Below, in pieces: positions 18,602-27,964 of a stretch of 64,000 nucleotides of DNA. Source of the stretch: Paenibacillus phyllosphaerae. Lineage in GTDB: Bacteria; Bacillota; Bacilli; Paenibacillales; Paenibacillaceae. The stretch lies in contig NZ_JACHXK010000018.1 in the NCBI RefSeq assembly GCF_014192105.1, positions 105,822 through 169,821 on the forward strand, written 5' to 3'. Positions within the stretch are counted from its first letter, which is position 1. Each line of letters starts with the position of its first letter. The notes beneath the pieces are model-generated. The model ran no database searches. It had not been told where the DNA came from and saw nothing but the letters and a program-made list of their open reading frames with translations. The position numbers were made by a program, and so were the translations under genes.

Positions 18602-19628
18602 GCGGACATATATCGTGGCTGGCTATGTGAGCGGCGACAAGCTGCAGGAGGTGACCGCGGAGGACTGCCGGAAGTTGACGCATCTGAACATTGCGTTTGG
18701 TCATGTAAGGGAGGATGCGATCTGCGTTGAACACTTAGGTCATCTAGGGCATCTCCAGTTACTCAAGCGCGACCATCCGGAGCTTAAGATTTTGCTGTCT
18801 GTTGGCGGCTGGAGCGCAGGGGGTTTCTCCGAAGCGGCTTCGACCGAAGCGGGAAGAGCGCGCATGGCCGAGGCCGCGCTTCGCATTCTTCGGGAGCATC
18901 CGTTCGACGGCATTGACCTGGACTGGGAGTACCCGTGCTACGGGGTGGCAGGCATTGCGGCAAGTCCCAACGATAAGAAGAATTTTACGCTGCTCATCCA
19001 GACGATGCGGGAAGCGCTGGACCAACATGGAACGTTAGAAGGCCGACATTACCTGCTGACGATCGCTGCGGGCGCTGACAGCTATTATGTGGATGGGACG
19101 GAGATGCATGAGGTCCAGCGGTATCTGGATTTTGTTCAGTTGATGACCTACGATATGCGTGGCGGATTTCAGAATTTAACGGGACACCATACGAATCTGT
19201 ATACGCCGACCGGGGACCTGTTTCGAATCAGCGTCGAGGCTTCCGTCGAACTATTCATAAGAGCCGGTGTCCCGCGCGAGAAGCTCGTGATCGGAGCCGC
19301 TTTCTATTCTCGGATATGGAAGGGGGTACCGGACCGTAACCAGGGATTATACCAGATGGCGGAAACGACCGGCGGATACGGACCCGATTTCACAGAGCTG
19401 GTCGCCGCGTACATCGGCAAGAACGGCTATACCCGGCATTGGGACGAGGAAGCCTGCGCGCCGTTTTTATTTAATGGCAACAGCCTAATCTCTTACGACG
19501 ACGAAGAATCGATTCGGCACAAATGCGGTTTCATCAATAACAACGGGTTGGCCGGTATCATGTTCTGGGAATACAGCTGTGATGGCACGCATCGGCTGCT
19601 TACGACGATGCACGACAATTTGACGTAA
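18594..19628 (+). CDS. GH18 family glycosidase (chitinase or endo-N-acetylglucosaminidase type)
   Basis: A 344-residue TIM-barrel enzyme of glycoside hydrolase family 18. The catalytic signature DxxDxDxE is present as FDGIDLDWEYP, with the acid Glu at residue 112. SVGGWSAGGFSEAAS is the usual strand-3 SxGG motif, and QLMTYDMRGG and FWEYSCDGT near the end complete the barrel. There is no signal peptide, so it acts on imported substrate in the cytoplasm, consistent with the ABC transporter upstream. The start is the ATG at 18594, seven bases after GGAGG, inside the end of the preceding gene, so the two are translationally coupled. GH18 members of this length without binding domains may be chitinases or endo-beta-N-acetylglucosaminidases. 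I cannot separate these by eye. Confidence 0.9.
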   Translation: MNKRTYIVAGYVSGDKLQEVTAEDCRKLTHLNIAFGHVREDAICVEHLGHLGHLQLLKRDHPELKILLSVGGWSAGGFSEAASTEAGRARMAEAALRILREHPFDGIDLDWEYPCYGVAGIAASPNDKKNFTLLIQTMREALDQHGTLEGRHYLLTIAAGADSYYVDGTEMHEVQRYLDFVQLMTYDMRGGFQNLTGHHTNLYTPTGDLFRISVEASVELFIRAGVPREKLVIGAAFYSRIWKGVPDRNQGLYQMAETTGGYGPDFTELVAAYIGKNGYTRHWDEEACAPFLFNGNSLISYDDEESIRHKCGFINNNGLAGIMFWEYSCDGTHRLLTTMHDNLT

Positions 19629-19878
19629 GGCCAAGGGCCGTCCGATGGGCGGTCTTTTGACGTTAGCACACCTTTAACAAGAGGGTGGGGCTAACGCTTC
19701 TCGCGTTGGCCTCCCTGCGGCATATCAAACGCGCAGGACCATGAGGTCTTGCGCGAGGGCCCTGAGGCAGAATTAGAATTAATGCAATTGGCAACTGAAG
19801 TGTTTAAGAGATTGGATATACCTATATGAACCCGATCTGATTATAGTTGGCGGGGCAGCGTCTTCAATTAACACTAAA

Positions 19879-20358
19879 CTATAAGGAAAGCGGCTTAACT
19901 TCCCGAAAGAACCATTTGTATACGGACCGAACCGCATAAACCATAATCACCATCGATAAAAATGTGTCGTACCAGTCCCATTGCAAATACTTAATCAGCA
20001 GCGTGTACTTTTCAATGAAATACTCCGCCAAGGTGAATGCGCCCATGGTCGTGATATAGTACAATAACTTGATCGAGAGGCGGCTATCCTTAGGATAATA
20101 AATATTGAAGAATACACATATAACCGGAAGGATCAAAAACTCAAAGGAAAAGCTCGTGGCATTTGCCTTGTGCATTTCCCTAACCGGATATTGGATCCAA
20201 CCGATCTCTACGACAAGCAGGCCGAGGAGCCAAGCAGGCAACTGCGTAAAGAAGTAAATGAAAGAGGCTTTGCGGATCAGCTGCTTCGGCACGAAAAAAA
20301 TTGAAATCAGGGTTACGCCCCATATGCTTCCGAGAATTATCCTTTCGATGACATACAT
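19879..20358 (-). CDS. CBO0543-family membrane protein
   Basis: A 159-residue membrane protein with four to five hydrophobic segments. The family text is PKQLIRKASFIYFFTQLPAWLLG, then IQYPVREMHKANATSFSFEF, LILPVICVFFNIYYP and HxxxE-like positions near AEYFIEKYTLLIKY. The function of this family is unknown. The ATG at 20358 follows GCGGAGG and starts just after the stop of the upstream related gene, so the pair forms an operon. A similar protein is encoded at 28771. Confidence 0.8.
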   Translation of the reverse strand: MYVIERIILGSIWGVTLISIFFVPKQLIRKASFIYFFTQLPAWLLGLLVVEIGWIQYPVREMHKANATSFSFEFLILPVICVFFNIYYPKDSRLSIKLLYYITTMGAFTLAEYFIEKYTLLIKYLQWDWYDTFLSMVIMVYAVRSVYKWFFREVKPLSL

Positions 20359-20362
20359 CGAT

Positions 20363-20758
20363 CTATTCCTCCGCAACGATTTCCTTCTTGAAGAACCAAG
20401 AGATATAGAGATGGCATCCCGCAAATTGAAGAAAATTTCTCACATACCCGTTAGCAAGTCTCGAGAATTCCGTCCCTCCAAGGAATTTGTAGATGTCCGA
20501 ATATTTTGCTGTAAAGTAAATAAACCACACCATGATCGATACGAACAGGATGTAGTGCATGATTTTTGTGAATAAGCTTCTTTTATCCGGGAATAGAAGG
20601 ATAAACCACGTAAAGAGCATCGGATAAAAAATAAATTGCGGCACGAAATTCACCTCAGTGGCGCGTTGAAACTCCCTGATGGGGAGTGCGGAAGAAAGGT
20701 AGATAGAGCCAGCGAAAAAGTGTCGGATGACAAGAACTAGACTCCTTATTATAAGCAT
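20363..20758 (-). pseudogene. N-terminally truncated CBO0543-family gene disrupted by a dispersed repeat
   Basis: From about residue 18 of this frame the text matches the CBO0543 family (LPIREFQRATEVNFVPQFIFYP, LLFPDKRSLFTKIMHYI, AKYSDIYKFLGG). The first 50 or so residues of the family, with the PK..R.A motif, are absent. In their place the frame reads through the 5' end of a dispersed repeat (20720-20737), which suggests insertion and loss of the original start. An ATG at 20758 after CAGGGAAAA keeps the frame open, so a shortened protein of 131 residues may still be made. It precedes a related intact gene. Confidence 0.6.
20720..20737 (+). repeat. Partial copy (5' end) of the TGTCGGATGACAAGAAC repeat family
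   Basis: GTGTCGGATGACAAGAAC is identical to the conserved 5' end of the larger repeats at 33324, 45933 and 47841. The remainder of the element is not recognisable here. Confidence 0.7.
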
Positions 20759-20862
20759 TTTTCCCTGTAATTGGTTATGGACATGATTGGAAACCAATCT
20801 CTATAATAGTGAACGAATGAGCCTATTTAGCGTTCGCTATTGAAGAAGGGGGAACACGTTTC

Positions 20863-22383
20863 ATGCAGCAACGCCATCGCATACCCTCTCATCTTTTTGT
20901 ATTCATAGGATGTTATTTGCTTATCCAATGTTTCGCGGCTGTTCTTCTGCCTCGCAGCAGCATTCTACCTTATCTCATGCTCATAGGCGCACCTTTGATT
21001 GTCATCGCGTTCCTATTGCCCGTTATTCGCCGACATACGGGGAAGCAGCGAAGATTCTGGGTCTACATCATTTGTGGACTTTTCTTCAATGCAATCGCGC
21101 ATTTCATAAACGCGTTTGATAACTGGACTGTAGGGCTGAACGTGATGGATGTTCGCGCGGCGGATCTGTTCTATGTTACGGGCTATCTTTTTCTTGTCAT
21201 TTCGTTGTTCTCGATAGGGTTTCATTTTGGCAAAAGGATCCGCTATCTAGCGGACGCGATCACCATCATGACGACGCTGTTTCTGCTCAGCTGGACGTAT
21301 GTGATTAAGCCAATCTACGCGCAATCCGAGATGAGTAGCGCACTTGTATTAATCGTTAACTTGACGTACCCCCTAATGGACATTCTCATGTTATTCGCCA
21401 TTATTATGTGGAAATATAAAGGGGAGATCCAAGTAAGCCGGTCGGCTCAATTTTGGCTTATCATGGGTTCCTTAAGCTGTATCGCAGGCGATACGTACTT
21501 TCTAATTGTTAGCGATATTTACGGCTACGAGGTTAATTCCTTAATTGGACCGCTTTGGAGCTTGGCCTCTTTCGCCGCGCTGCTCGCCGGACGTTCCGCT
21601 TTAGTAACCCGACGTGAGGACAAGATCGTCCGTTTGAATCCCGACAAACGGATTAGTTACGTGCTGCCGTACTTCGGATTAATGATCCTGACCATCAATC
21701 CGCTTTTTCGTTCCAGCGACTTGATCTATAAGCTCGGCTTGGTGGTGGTTGTCGGAGCGCTCGTGATGCGTCAAATCTTGCTCGTGGCGGAGCGGGAGAA
21801 GCTGCTCATGCAAGTGAATGGCACACTCGAGCAGACGGAATATATGGCCCGTCATGACACGTTGACCCCGCTCCTGAACCGCAGGGCTTTCTCGGAGGAG
21901 CTTCACGGTACGATACGCCGTGCCCAAGAGCAGAATCAAAAGGCCGCTTTGTATTATTTTGACCTCGACGGATTCAAGCCGGTTAATGACCAATACGGTC
22001 ACCAAGTAGGCGATCTTCTGCTTAGTCACATTGCTGCACGGCTCTCGCCGCTCATCGAGGCGGAAGGGACATGTGCCAGGTTAGGCGGAGACGAATTCGG
22101 CGTTATCCTCTATCCGGCGGTCTCTGAGCAGCATGTCCGCGAAGTCGCGGATTTCCTGTGCGAAGAACTGGCATCGCCATTTTGGCTAGATGATAAAGAA
22201 ATTCGCGTCACATCCAGCATCGGTATAGCCATCCTCGATCAGACCCAAGAAGTGACGGCTGCCGAATGGGTTCGTTCTGCGGATAATGCGATGTATATAT
22301 CGAAACGCAATGGCGGCAATCAAGCGACGATTGTGGCAATGAATTATGATAACTGCGACGAAATAGCGATGAAGAACGAATAA
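20863..22383 (+). CDS. Membrane diguanylate cyclase (GGDEF)
   Basis: A 506-residue protein with about nine hydrophobic segments (residues 10-305), a short coiled linker (about 305-330) and a GGDEF domain (about 335-495). The active-site GGDEF is at residues 408-412 (RLGGDEFGVIL), and DLDGFKPVNDQYGHQVGD is the metal and substrate helix. It should make cyclic di-GMP from GTP. The RxxD inhibitory site expected five residues before GGDEF is absent. The membrane part resembles that of the kinase at 4703-6736 (both have a YVIKPIYAQ/FIVKPIFLQ stretch after a paired helix). AAGGGGG precedes the ATG. Confidence 0.92.
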   Translation: MQQRHRIPSHLFVFIGCYLLIQCFAAVLLPRSSILPYLMLIGAPLIVIAFLLPVIRRHTGKQRRFWVYIICGLFFNAIAHFINAFDNWTVGLNVMDVRAADLFYVTGYLFLVISLFSIGFHFGKRIRYLADAITIMTTLFLLSWTYVIKPIYAQSEMSSALVLIVNLTYPLMDILMLFAIIMWKYKGEIQVSRSAQFWLIMGSLSCIAGDTYFLIVSDIYGYEVNSLIGPLWSLASFAALLAGRSALVTRREDKIVRLNPDKRISYVLPYFGLMILTINPLFRSSDLIYKLGLVVVVGALVMRQILLVAEREKLLMQVNGTLEQTEYMARHDTLTPLLNRRAFSEELHGTIRRAQEQNQKAALYYFDLDGFKPVNDQYGHQVGDLLLSHIAARLSPLIEAEGTCARLGGDEFGVILYPAVSEQHVREVADFLCEELASPFWLDDKEIRVTSSIGIAILDQTQEVTAAEWVRSADNAMYISKRNGGNQATIVAMNYDNCDEIAMKNE

Positions 22384-22416
22384 GCGCAGCCCCGGATTGG
22401 GCATGCGCTTATTTTG
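22381..22416 (+). terminator. Terminator after the diguanylate cyclase
   Basis: TAAGCGCA pairs with TGCGCTTA around a GCCC/GGGC inner stem, followed by TTTTG. Confidence 0.75.
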
Positions 22417-22520
22417 TCTGCTTAACCAAGCTTGTGTAAGGCACCGCTGTTCGGAAATGATGACAGATCATGTATGAATTAACGCAAAGATTTTGTTGAA
22501 CGAATCCGATTGATTCTTGT

Positions 22521-23321
22521 CTAAGCGTGCGTGAACTCTTGTCCATTTCGACGGAACTCATTAGGGGTGACCCCATATTCCTTCTTAAATGCCCGGTAAA
22601 AGGAACGCAGGCTGTTGAAGCCGCAATCGAAAGCGATATCGGTGACTTGATGGGACGTGGATTGCAGCATCGCTTGGGCGAGTGCGGCCCGGCGGCCGTT
22701 TACGTAATCGCGAAATGAGATGTGAAGCTGCTCGGAGAATATACGTGAGACCATAAACTTGCTGATACCCAGCTCTTTGGACAGTGCGTCAAGCGATATA
22801 GGTTCCAGAAAGTGCGTGTCCAGATAAACCAGTAGCTTCTGTACCATTGCCAAATCTTTATTGATTTCCCTGCGCTTAAGAGATAACAGCGGGAATAGGT
22901 TGCCCATCACCACAGAGGTATAAGCCTTGATCAGTCGGTTGTCTCCACGGGCCTCATACAAGTCATGTAAAGTGTGAAGAAGTTGTGTGAGGTGAGGGGG
23001 GGCCTGGCTCTGGGGGACAACCGGATGGTCCGGCACATGGGTAACAAGATCGTCAGCATAATCTCCGATAAAAACGGGGTCAAACAAGGCCAATAAAATC
23101 CGGCTATGCTTGTCTGTTCGGTATCCGTGAGGTTGGTTTGGGAAAACAATAGCCACGTCCCCCTCCGACAGGACATATTCCTGTTGGTTAGTGGTGATCC
23201 GAATTTGCCCGGAGATAACCATGGCCAGCTCCACATTCTTGTGCAGATGAAGGGGATATGTGTTATCGGTTGAGAGAAAGGAATGAAATGGCTGATTTCG
23301 GTGTTGGTAACGGATTGACAT
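22521..23321 (-). CDS. AraC-family regulator with N-terminal cupin
   Basis: A 266-residue cytoplasmic regulator. An N-terminal cupin-like sensor (about 10-100: YPLHLHKNVELAMVISGQ, LSEGDVAIVFPNQPHGY) is followed by a linker and a C-terminal AraC domain with two HTH motifs (ISLDALSKELGISKFMVSRIF and VTDIAFDCGFNSLRSFYRAFKKEYG). This layout senses sugars or sugar acids. The ATG at 23321 follows AGGGGGA. It is divergent from the pectate lyase gene, so control of pectate lyase is a reasonable guess. Confidence 0.9.
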   Translation of the reverse strand: MSIRYQHRNQPFHSFLSTDNTYPLHLHKNVELAMVISGQIRITTNQQEYVLSEGDVAIVFPNQPHGYRTDKHSRILLALFDPVFIGDYADDLVTHVPDHPVVPQSQAPPHLTQLLHTLHDLYEARGDNRLIKAYTSVVMGNLFPLLSLKRREINKDLAMVQKLLVYLDTHFLEPISLDALSKELGISKFMVSRIFSEQLHISFRDYVNGRRAALAQAMLQSTSHQVTDIAFDCGFNSLRSFYRAFKKEYGVTPNEFRRNGQEFTHA

Positions 23322-23688
23322 AACAGAGTCCCCCTGTCCGCCCGAGTTAGTTTACATGGTAGTTGATAATGACTTCCAACAATCTGCCTGTACATATTCT
23401 TTTGGGTAATAAACCATCATGCAATAATTGGCACAAAAAACAATCTTTATTGGCAGGTACAAAAGCTGCAGATGCTATAACATATCAGATGAAAGCAGCT
23501 AGAGCAGTTGTGCAACCATCGTATAGCTACTCAAAATTTGTCTTGCAAACGCATTCAGACAACAGATTACCTCATTTCTATGCCGCCAACCAACATGTAA
23601 TCGAAGGGAGGAAGTATAGCAGGACTGTGCTAGATGACAACGGGTTAGCTGCTCTAGTCAAGCAGGATCCTGATATACGAAGCAACAG
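23322..23688. other. Divergent regulatory region between AraC gene and pectate lyase gene
   Basis: No convincing gene. It holds a cre-like site at 23543-23557. A GGGAGG at 23607-23612 has no usable start in the right frame. A plus-strand open frame at 23363-23692 lacks a ribosome site and family resemblance. Confidence 0.5.
23543..23557 (+). promoter_or_regulatory. Candidate cre (CcpA) site upstream of pectate lyase
   Basis: TTGCAAACGCATTCA fits the cre consensus WTGNAANCGNWWNCW at every position and lies about 130 bases before the gene. Catabolite repression of a secreted pectinase would be expected. Confidence 0.6.
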
Positions 23689-26214
23689 ATGAAACGTATG
23701 AGTCCCCGTATGAAAAGAGCAATCACCGTCATTTCCTGTCTTTCGATAGCGCTTTCACCTAGTTTGATTTTACCCGGTGTTACGGCCACAATACAAGCGG
23801 AGGAAGTCCAATCGAAGGATGCGCAAGTGCTGGCTTTCCCCGGCGCAGAAGGAGGCGGGGCTTACACGAGCGGCGGCCGGGGCGGTGATGTGTACATCGT
23901 AAGCAACCTAATGGACTATGGTTCAGGTGAAAATCCCATTGAAGGCTCTCTCCGTTATGGGGTCGAATCAACCCCTAAAGAAGGACGTACCATCGTGTTC
24001 CACGTGTCGGGCACCATTGAGTTGAAGAACTCCCTAAGACTGAGCAACATCAAGAATCTGACCATTGCCGGACAAACTGCACCGGGTAGCGGCATTACCC
24101 TAGCCGGCTGGGACACCAATATCAGCAACTCCGAGAATATCATCATCCGCTATATGTCTTTCCGACCAGGTGCCACAAATGTCTTCAACGGCAGTGATTC
24201 CATGGACGCTCTGTGGGGAAGGGATAACAAGCAGTTTATTATCGACCACGCTTCCTTCAGTTGGAATACGGACGAGACCCTCTCAACCTACCGGGGCGAG
24301 AATGGCACCATTCAATGGTCCATCATCTCGGAGAGCTTAACCTTGTCGGGGCATTCCAAGGGCCGACATGGCTATGGCGGGATTGCAGGAGGGGACAAAA
24401 CCACCTTCCACCATAATCTCTATGCGAGTCATACCTCACGTAACCCGAGACTTGGCGGCGGTTATGCCGGTAAAGCGGATGCAGAACATGTTGCAGTCGT
24501 GCAATTTTCGAATAACGTCATCTACAACTGGGGCTTTAACACCATTTATGGCGGCGGCTTCAACTTTACGAACTTCATGAACAACATCGAAATCGCTGGA
24601 CCGGGAACGCGGGACAATGTAACCGACAGGGTCATCGACGCAGGGGAGGCCGGTAAGCTCGGTGGCTTCTATATTAACGGGAACCGGATCAACAATACGC
24701 TAACAGGCTGGTTAGACGGCTCCTCCAGACTAGTTAAGAATTCAGGCGATATAGAGGGGCCGAACCAAACCTTATATAAAACGGAGCCTTACCTCTCTGC
24801 AGATAGCACAGGAAAGAATCATGGCGTGACCAATCAAGGATTCGATGAGTATGTGCGCAACGGGGTGAAGGCTGCTGACGAAAATCTGCTGACAGATATC
24901 CTTACGCGGGTCGGAGCAACCTATCCACGACGGGATGCCATCGATGCCAGGATCGTTGCGGAAGTGAAACAAGGCTTAGGTCGGTACATCAACACGGAGA
25001 ATGAGGTTGGGGGATATGTATCGGACTTTGGGATGATCGAGGAGCAGCGCCCTTCTGATTTCGATACAAACCTGAACGGCATAGCCGACAATTGGGAGAA
25101 GGAGCAAGGTATCTGGGAGGATCCTGACGCCTACAAAACCATTACGAATAACGGCTACTCCTGGCTTGAGCTATATATGAACGGACTGGTGGATATGGAG
25201 CATATCGCCGAAAATCCCGAGGCTAAGCTTGCTTCTCCTGCGAACAATGCTCAGTATGACCTAGGCAAAGAAGTATCGGTGGAGATCAAGGCTTCCTCCA
25301 AGTATGGGCACAAAATCAGTAAGGTAGAGGTCTACAATGGTTCGCAATATTTGGGTGATGCCAAGCTTCGCGGCGGCAAATATGTGTATACCATTCAAGG
25401 GCTACAAGACGCTTCCCACTTTATCTCTGCAAGGGTTATTGATGCGGAGGGCAACGCTACCCAAACCACTGCTGCGCAGATCCATATTAACTCTGAGCGT
25501 AAACTGTCCGTTGAAACAGGCTGGAAATCAGCGGATATCGGCAGTCCGGATGTCAAAGGCTCCGCGAGTCTGATAGACGGTGTGATTACGGTCAAAGGCA
25601 GCGGCAAGCTTGGGGAACGTGAAGGCGCCGTGGAAAATTCAAAAGAGGCGGACGCAACCAAGGACGACTTCCAATTTGTCTATCAGGAGATGTCCGGGGA
25701 TCTGGAGTTTACCGTGCGGCTGGATGAAATCGGCTCCGTCGATAACCACGCCTTCACAGGTCTGATGGTTCGCGATGATCTGACGGATCGTAGCGCTGCA
25801 GCGGCACTGGGGCTCTCCTGGGTGAAAATATCAAAATCTTACCCCTGGTCCGCATATCTGGCAGGAAGGGATACCAAGGGCGGCAGCATCAACGAAATGA
25901 CGGAAACGCTGGATAGTGTAGCCAATGCATCCAAGGCGGGTATACAACTGGTGGCGGACATTCCGTTTAAGCTGAACGGAGTAGAGCAGGGGTATTGGCT
26001 TAAGCTGGGCCGTAAAGGAGACACCTTTTATGCCTATGGTTCCTTGGACGGCCAGTCGTGGAGCCCGATCGGCGAGAGGACCATCCCTATGAAGAAGAAG
26101 ATATATGTTGGCTTCGCCGTCGATAGCAATGATGTTGCCAACGACCTCGACCAGTTGAACTATGCCAAGTTCTCCAATATCAGCTTGAAGAATGGATTTG
26201 AACCGATGCAGTAA
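23689..26214 (+). CDS. Secreted pectate lyase (PL1-like) with C-terminal accessory domains
   Basis: An 841-residue exported protein. A long signal peptide (about 1-38) is followed by a right-handed beta-helix (about 45-420) beginning FPGAEGGGAYTSGGRGG and containing IVFHVSGTIELKNSLRL, NLTIAGQTAPGSGITL and the conserved NPRLGGGYAGK. A calcium-type linker DTNLNGIADNWEKEQG (about 460) follows, then an Ig-like region (about 510-600) and a final lectin-like domain (about 620-840). It should cleave polygalacturonate by beta-elimination outside the cell. The start is uncertain: no clear ribosome site precedes the ATG at 23689, and ATGs at 23698 and 23710 are also possible. Confidence 0.88.
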   Translation: MKRMSPRMKRAITVISCLSIALSPSLILPGVTATIQAEEVQSKDAQVLAFPGAEGGGAYTSGGRGGDVYIVSNLMDYGSGENPIEGSLRYGVESTPKEGRTIVFHVSGTIELKNSLRLSNIKNLTIAGQTAPGSGITLAGWDTNISNSENIIIRYMSFRPGATNVFNGSDSMDALWGRDNKQFIIDHASFSWNTDETLSTYRGENGTIQWSIISESLTLSGHSKGRHGYGGIAGGDKTTFHHNLYASHTSRNPRLGGGYAGKADAEHVAVVQFSNNVIYNWGFNTIYGGGFNFTNFMNNIEIAGPGTRDNVTDRVIDAGEAGKLGGFYINGNRINNTLTGWLDGSSRLVKNSGDIEGPNQTLYKTEPYLSADSTGKNHGVTNQGFDEYVRNGVKAADENLLTDILTRVGATYPRRDAIDARIVAEVKQGLGRYINTENEVGGYVSDFGMIEEQRPSDFDTNLNGIADNWEKEQGIWEDPDAYKTITNNGYSWLELYMNGLVDMEHIAENPEAKLASPANNAQYDLGKEVSVEIKASSKYGHKISKVEVYNGSQYLGDAKLRGGKYVYTIQGLQDASHFISARVIDAEGNATQTTAAQIHINSERKLSVETGWKSADIGSPDVKGSASLIDGVITVKGSGKLGEREGAVENSKEADATKDDFQFVYQEMSGDLEFTVRLDEIGSVDNHAFTGLMVRDDLTDRSAAAALGLSWVKISKSYPWSAYLAGRDTKGGSINEMTETLDSVANASKAGIQLVADIPFKLNGVEQGYWLKLGRKGDTFYAYGSLDGQSWSPIGERTIPMKKKIYVGFAVDSNDVANDLDQLNYAKFSNISLKNGFEPMQ

Positions 26215-26242
26215 AAAGGCTAATGTCAAAGAACAATCCGCC

Positions 26243-26273
26243 AAAAACGGCTGCTAGAACTGCAGCCGTTTTT
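26243..26273 (+). terminator. Terminator after pectate lyase
   Basis: A perfect stem of AAAACGGCTGC with GCAGCCGTTTT and a 7-base loop, followed by T. Confidence 0.85.
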
Positions 26274-26471
26274 AATTTGTAGTTCCATACAATCCCGGAC
26301 CCTGGAATGCACGGGCTATTAAGCGACTTGAATTAATAGCAGCTGAAATTTTGTGCAGAGCTACTATTTTGAAAAGGTATTGGAAGAAAAGCCATCGAAG
26401 ATAGTATTGATCATTATCAAGTATCTTTATAACAAGCCTCGAACTAGCATGCTAGGAGGAGTAAACGAAAT

Positions 26472-27776
26472 ATGACCGATAAGAAGAACCATTTGGTGAA
26501 TTCAGATGATGAGCTAGATAGGAGTATCATTGAACAATTTAAACAAGGTGTTAGCGGTAACGACCCGGAAGCTGTAGAGCGATTACTGCAACTGCATCCG
26601 TTGCTGGCTGTAAAAATCGACGAACCTTGGTTTGCTTTTGATACGCCTGCGATTGTAAGTGCCGCAAATAGGGGAGACCGTAAGATGGTTGACGTATTGC
26701 TGGAGTATGGGGCGAATATCAATGCCAAGAGCAGCTGGTGGGCGGGAGGCTTCGGCGTTCTGCACCATGATCATTACGACTTATCCCGTTATCTTATCGA
26801 AAGGGGAGCCAATGTGGATCCGCATGCTGCGGCTGCACTGGGAATGCTGGATGCTCTTCGGGAAATGGTGGAAGAGGAGCCGGACATCGTCAATCTGCGT
26901 GGGCCGGATGGGCAGGTTCCTTTGCATTATGCCGGTTCACCGGAGATCATCGATTTCCTGCTGAATCACGGTGCTGATATTGATAGGCGAGATTTAGACC
27001 ACAACGGTACTCCTGCTCAATATGCTGTGAACAACCTGGAGCGGTGCAGGCATCTCATGCAACGTGGCGCGCAAACGGATATTTTTATGGCTTGTAAGCT
27101 AGGGGACATCGAGCTTATCCGCCGTATGTTGAAGGAAGATCCGAACTCCTTACAGGCACAGGTTGGGAAAGGGGACTTCACCGCTCCAGGAGGTCATATT
27201 TATGAATACAAGATCGGCCGAGCTATGAGACCACTCTTTTTCGCGGAGCGGCTAGGTCATGAAGAAATCACAGAACTTATGTTGTCCTATAGTTCAGTTG
27301 AGCAGAGATTGCTGATTGCCTGTATGCGGGCAGATCGAAGTACCGTCGGTAGCCTATTAAAGGAATATCCGGGCATTGTCCAATCTCTTCAGCCGGAAGA
27401 GCAGAGCGTCATTGCGGATGCGGCATGGAATAATCAAACGGATGCCGTTCAACTCATGCTCGAAGTTGGTTTTCATGTCGATGCTCGCCGAAGTGAACGT
27501 GCTGCGACCGCCCTTCATCATGCGGCGGGACAAGGTAATGATAAGATCGTACAGCTGCTCATAGACCATGGTGCCTCTGTGGATGTCTTAAATGAATTCG
27601 GGGGAACTCCATTGAACAGTTGTATATGGGGATCGCTTCATATTCTAAATCCTGACGGGAATTATGCCGAGGTTGCGGAAAGCCTCGTCCAAGCAGGGGC
27701 TAAACTTCCATATCAAGCAGCAGGCAGCGAGCATGTGAAACAGGTTCTTTTTTCTCTTAAATTAAGAATGGGATGA
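26472..27776 (+). CDS. Ankyrin-repeat protein
   Basis: A 434-residue protein without signal peptide or membrane segment, made mostly of ankyrin repeats. Examples are GDRKMVDVLLEYGANINAK, PEIIDFLLNHGADIDRRD, and GNDKIVQLLIDHGASVDVLN, at spacings near 33 or multiples of it. The function is not readable; ankyrin proteins bind other proteins. The ATG follows AGGAGGAG. It stands alone between two terminators. Confidence 0.88.
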   Translation: MTDKKNHLVNSDDELDRSIIEQFKQGVSGNDPEAVERLLQLHPLLAVKIDEPWFAFDTPAIVSAANRGDRKMVDVLLEYGANINAKSSWWAGGFGVLHHDHYDLSRYLIERGANVDPHAAAALGMLDALREMVEEEPDIVNLRGPDGQVPLHYAGSPEIIDFLLNHGADIDRRDLDHNGTPAQYAVNNLERCRHLMQRGAQTDIFMACKLGDIELIRRMLKEDPNSLQAQVGKGDFTAPGGHIYEYKIGRAMRPLFFAERLGHEEITELMLSYSSVEQRLLIACMRADRSTVGSLLKEYPGIVQSLQPEEQSVIADAAWNNQTDAVQLMLEVGFHVDARRSERAATALHHAAGQGNDKIVQLLIDHGASVDVLNEFGGTPLNSCIWGSLHILNPDGNYAEVAESLVQAGAKLPYQAAGSEHVKQVLFSLKLRMG

Positions 27777-27805
27777 CTGAATACTAAAAAGTAGGTGCAC
27801 TAAAG

Positions 27806-27835
27806 AACCTTCCCTTATGTTGTTGGAAGGTTTTT
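27806..27835 (+). terminator. Terminator after the ankyrin gene
   Basis: AACCTTCC at 27806-27813 pairs with GGAAGGTT at 27825-27832, with a T-rich tail. Confidence 0.8.
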
Positions 27836-27964
27836 CATTTGGATGATAAATATACTAGCTAGGCTAAGTCGACAAAGCTTTCTTTCTTCACTAGGAGGGC
27901 ATAAATCCAGTGAAGGAGCTTATTAACACAAGCAATCAGGGCAACGCGGTATGGTTTTCCGACG

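Noticed and set aside
23363..23692. 109-residue plus-strand frame before pectate lyase
   Set aside because: No ribosome site, unlikely composition, and it overlaps the cre-like site.
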